This document shows positions 59,416 through 64,000 of a DNA stretch of 64,000 nucleotides, piece by piece. The stretch covers positions 1 to 64,000 of the forward strand of contig NZ_JRJG01000105.1 in NCBI RefSeq assembly GCF_000759435.1. The letters run 5' to 3'. The notes under the pieces are model-generated. The model was not told the DNA's origin and searched no databases. It was given only the letters and a program-made list of their open reading frames with translations. The stretch's first letter is position 1. Every line of letters starts with the position of its first letter. Origin of the DNA: Hoeflea sp. BAL378. Lineage in GTDB: Bacteria; Pseudomonadota; Alphaproteobacteria; Rhizobiales; Rhizobiaceae. The position numbers and the translations under genes were made by a program.

Positions 59416-60519
59416 CTATTCGATTTCGGCGTACTTGCCGTCGGACCAGCGGTAGAACACGTAGCCCGGAAGCGACACGTCACCCTTGTCGTCGAAGCTC
59501 AGATCGCCGAGCACGGTCTTGAAGTCGCCGTCGTTCAGAGCCTTGCGGACAGCGTCATACTCGGTCGAACCGGCGGCTGCGGCGGCCTGTGCATAGGCCT
59601 GGATGGCCGCATAGGTGTAGAGCACGTAGCCTTCGGTGGTCTTGCCGGCGTCCTGCAGCGCCTTGACGACGGCGGCAGCGGTTTCCTGCTTGGTCGGATC
59701 CGGCGAGAAGGTCATCAGCGTGCCTTCGCCGGCGTCGCCGGTGATGGCCCAGTATTCGTCGGTGACGAGAGCGTCGCCCGAAACCAGAACAGTGGACATG
59801 CCCTGTTCCTTCATCTGGCGGGCCATCAGGCCGGCTTCGGTGTGGTAGCCGCCGACGTAGAGCACGTCGATGCCTTCCTGCTTCATCTTCGAGACGAGAG
59901 CAGAGTAGTCCTTTTCACCGGCGGTGTAGGCTTCGTACATGGCCGGCTTGCCGCCGCCTGCTTCATACGAGCCCATGGTGGCGTCGGCGAGACCCTTGCC
60001 GTAGGCGGTCTTGTCGTGAACGAAGGCGACCTTCTTGTCGGCAAAGTTCTTCAACAGATAGGCAGCAGCGGTTTCGCCCTGCTGGTCGTCACGGCCGCAG
60101 ACGCGGTAGATGCCGCCGTCGGCGCCGCCCGGACGTTCATCGGTGAAGGCCGGGTTGGTCGAAGCAGGCGAGATCTGGATGATGCCTTCATCGGAATAGA
60201 CAGCCGAAGCCGGGATCGAGGAGCCCGAGCAGAAATGGCCTGCCACGAACACCACGCCGGAGCCGGCGAACTGGTTGGCGACAGCCACGGCCTGCTTCGG
60301 ATCGCAGGCGTCATCGCCGATTTCGAGCTTGAGCATTTCCCCATTGACGCCGCCGGCGGCGTTAATGTCGGCGACAGCCTGTTCGGCGCCGGTCTTCATC
60401 TGTTCCCCGAAGGATGCGTATTGGCCGGTCATCGGACCAGCGGTCGCAATAACGATTTCGGCCTGTGCCGAAGACATTGCGAAGCCAAGGGCGGCTCCGG
60501 CCAGTAGAATCTTCTTCAT
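59416..60519 (-). CDS. livJ: Branched-chain amino-acid ABC binding protein (LivJ/BraC)
   Basis: 367 residues from ATG 60519 (GGGAG upstream). Signal peptide about 1-20 (ILLAGAALGFAMSSAQA). Very typical LivJ: IVIATAGPMTGQYASFGEQMKTGAEQA, ADINAAGGVNGEML, CDPKQAVAVANQF and the disulphide loop CDP..HFCSG, SPASTNPAFT, and HDKTAYGKGLADAT. Binds Leu/Ile/Val in the periplasm. It is last in the minus operon livM-livG-livF-DUF6867-livJ, 169 bases after the DUF6867 gene, and may have its own promoter. Confidence 0.95.
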   Translation of the reverse strand: MKKILLAGAALGFAMSSAQAEIVIATAGPMTGQYASFGEQMKTGAEQAVADINAAGGVNGEMLKLEIGDDACDPKQAVAVANQFAGSGVVFVAGHFCSGSSIPASAVYSDEGIIQISPASTNPAFTDERPGGADGGIYRVCGRDDQQGETAAAYLLKNFADKKVAFVHDKTAYGKGLADATMGSYEAGGGKPAMYEAYTAGEKDYSALVSKMKQEGIDVLYVGGYHTEAGLMARQMKEQGMSTVLVSGDALVTDEYWAITGDAGEGTLMTFSPDPTKQETAAAVVKALQDAGKTTEGYVLYTYAAIQAYAQAAAAAGSTEYDAVRKALNDGDFKTVLGDLSFDDKGDVSLPGYVFYRWSDGKYAEIE

Positions 60520-60688
60520 GTTAACTCCCAGTAGCGCCTGTTCGTTTCCTTTCACCGGTGCCGCAGGCGCAGACAGTGTTCGGCGCCGGTGTGGGGGGCG
60601 TCATGCCCCGTATGGGTCCATCTAAGCCGATCTGTTCAAAGAAATACAGAGCTTTTTAGAGGATGGTCGAAACCGCATCGCGATGCGG

Positions 60689-61039
60689 TTAATTGCCTTT
60701 TTGCCGCCAGCCGAACGGGCCGGAGCGGACGAAGGCGAAGCTGTATTGCTGGGCGATCTGCGCGGCACGGGTGTAGCGCATGCCCAGAAACGCGAAGATC
60801 AGGATCACCACGAAATCGACCACGAAATAGTAGGGCGACAGCAGCGTGCCGCCAAACAGCGCAAAATGGATGAAGCGCACCGCAAACCCCAGCAGCACCA
60901 TGTACCAGGCAAGCTGGAACGACGTGCGCCAGGTCTGCGCCACCGCCCGGCCGGTCATCCAGGCGGTGCCGCCGCCGAGAAACATCGTCACGAAGATGAA
61001 TTCGGCGATCGAGACTTCCCACAAGAGGCCCTGTTCCAT
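60689..61039 (-). CDS. DUF6867-type membrane protein of the liv operon
   Basis: 116 residues, three hydrophobic segments (about 10-30, 40-62 and 68-88: SPYYFVVDFVVILIFAFLGM), basic C-terminus. It lies between livF and livJ, as similar small proteins do in other rhizobial liv operons. It may be an accessory subunit, but no function is known to me. 109 bases separate it from livF. Confidence 0.8.
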   Translation of the reverse strand: MEQGLLWEVSIAEFIFVTMFLGGGTAWMTGRAVAQTWRTSFQLAWYMVLLGFAVRFIHFALFGGTLLSPYYFVVDFVVILIFAFLGMRYTRAAQIAQQYSFAFVRSGPFGWRQKGN

Positions 61040-61148
61040 GTCCTAGCTCCTTGTCGCGGCGCCGCCGGTCATCTGACCGGCGCGGCGTGCCGCATCCTTC
61101 CAAATCGATGCATGCCGCCCAGCCGATCAGGCCGGGGCAGGGCCCGCA

Positions 61149-62868
<1,720 letters not shown>

Positions 62869-62869
<1 letters not shown>

Positions 62870-64000
62870 CAGTGGCCCTCGCCCTGGGCGACCATGTCCG
62901 AGCTGATCTTCTTGCGTTCCTTGTAGACCGCGGAAGGATTCCGGCTCGAAATGATGCCGCGCGGCTTCCAGACCATGATCAGCACCATGGCGAGGCCGAA
63001 GATCAGCATGCGGTATTGGGTCGGTTCGAAATCGGGGCCGAAGATTTCCTTGAGGAAGCCCAGGTTACGCAGCACCTCGATGCCGCCGATCATCACCACC
63101 GAGGCGATGACGACGCCCACCTGCGAGCCGAGCCCGCCCAGCACCACGATGGCGAGGATGATCGCCGATTCCAGGAAGGTGAAGCTTTCCGGCGAGATGA
63201 AACCCTGCCGCGTGGCGAAGAAGGATCCGGCGAAGCCGGCGAACATCGCGCCGATCGAAAACGCCGTGAGCTTGGTGTTGGTGGTGTTGATGCCGAGCGA
63301 GCGGCAGGCGATCTCGTCCTCGCGCAGCGCTTCCCAGGCCCGGCCGATCGGCAGCTTCCTGAGCCGGAGCGTGACGAAGTTGGTGATCAGCGCCAGCACC
63401 AGGATGATGTAGTAGAGATAGATGAAGCGGTGGATCGAATCGTAGTCGAGGCCGAAGAACTCGGCGAAGCCGCCGGTCCTGGAAAAATCCAGGCCGAAGA
63501 AGCTGGGCTTGGGGATGCCGGAGATCCCGTCCGGGCCGCCGGTGAAGTCATACCAATTGAGCAGCACCACCCGGATGATCTCGCCGAAGGCGAGCGTGAC
63601 GATGGCGAGGTAGTCGCCCCGGAGCCTGAGCACCGGATAGCCCAGGATGATGCCCCACAGGGCGGCCAGCAGGCCCGCCAGAGGCACCGCCGTCCAGAAG
63701 CCGATCTCGAAATACTGGGCCAGCAGCGCGAAGGAATAGGCACCCACCGCATAGAAGGCGACGTAGCCGAGATCGAGAAGCCCGGCGAGGCCGACGACGA
63801 TGTTGAGGCCCCAGCCGAGCATGACATAGGTCATGATCAGGATGGCGAGGTCGATGAACTGGCGGTCGCGGTTGGGAAACAGCGCCATCAGCAGGAACGG
63901 CAGGCACAGTGCCAGGATGAGCAGGAAGGGGCCCAGGAAACGGCCGACGAAGCTGGTCAGGCCCGCGGGAGCCGTGACCTTGATGCCGCGCGTGACCGGC
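62869..64000 (-). CDS. livM: Branched-chain amino-acid ABC permease (LivM), 5' end outside window
   Basis: 376 residues are visible and the frame is still open at the window edge (upstream residues ...[22 protein letters not shown]), so an internal ATG at 63888 is not the true start. LivM marks: [31 protein letters not shown]-type stretch, [17 protein letters not shown], and [22 protein letters not shown] (EAA-like loop). Rhizobial LivM proteins often have a long N-terminal part, which fits. livH is expected upstream, beyond the window. Confidence 0.93.

Overview
The window is high-GC alphaproteobacterial chromosome, most likely from a Hyphomicrobiales (rhizobial) organism; a marine or soil Hoeflea-like genus is a guess. 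The signs are a PdhS-type cell-cycle histidine kinase, phasin_2, BcsN in the cellulose operon, a ROK/FrcBCA/FrcK sugar cluster, a DUF6867 protein inside a liv operon, an isocitrate lyase gene divergent from a short-chain-fatty-acid regulator, and a tRNA-His that lacks G-1 and carries A73.

Layout. 1-1568 holds no convincing gene but carries three long palindromic repeat elements. 1569-3574: GFA-family zinc protein and a Bcr/CflA efflux pump. 3588-6941: glyoxylate bypass, with isocitrate lyase plus a small partner gene on minus and the ScfR/RamB-like regulator divergent on plus. 7176-11325: polyamine ABC transporter potFGHI. 11353-17395: small membrane proteins, an AsmA protein, acetoacetyl-CoA synthetase, a hemolysin III homologue and a candidate structured small RNA. 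17396-22456: very large PAS histidine kinase (PdhS-like) and a phasin. 22673-27868: tRNA-His, a stand-alone Lrp effector domain and a complete branched-chain amino-acid type ABC transporter. 27947-33214: RND efflux pump, adaptor and TetR repressor, with a clear autoregulatory promoter/operator. 33505-41155: cellulose operon bcsA-bcsB-TPR gene-bcsN, with no bcsZ or bcsC. 41251-45864: glycine cleavage operon gcvT-gcvH-gcvP behind a tandem glycine riboswitch.

About 45960-48790 is sharply AT-rich (four sampled 60-base lines give 30-47% G+C, against 75% in one gcvT line). It carries one gene: a SIR2-like / P-loop STAND-type NTPase / helical-repeat protein of the anti-phage defence kind, split by a single in-frame TAA. 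Next to it lies a 5'-truncated, diverged second copy of the 3' end of sitD; the intact sitD is 1.3 kb further on, beyond a diguanylate cyclase gene. 49013-53945: diguanylate cyclase and a Mn/Fe transporter sitABCD. 54192-59272: ROK regulator divergent from frcBCAK. 59416-64000: a second liv operon (livM-livG-livF-DUF6867-livJ order on minus), cut by the window end inside livM.

How the genes work together. Most of the window is nutrient uptake (polyamines, two liv-type systems, Mn/Fe, fructose-type sugars) and C2/C4 carbon handling (isocitrate lyase, acetoacetyl-CoA synthetase, phasin, glycine cleavage). The diguanylate cyclase and the PilZ domain on BcsA are a plausible but unproven c-di-GMP link to cellulose. 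The most unusual locus is the foreign SIR2-STAND island with its sitD remnant.
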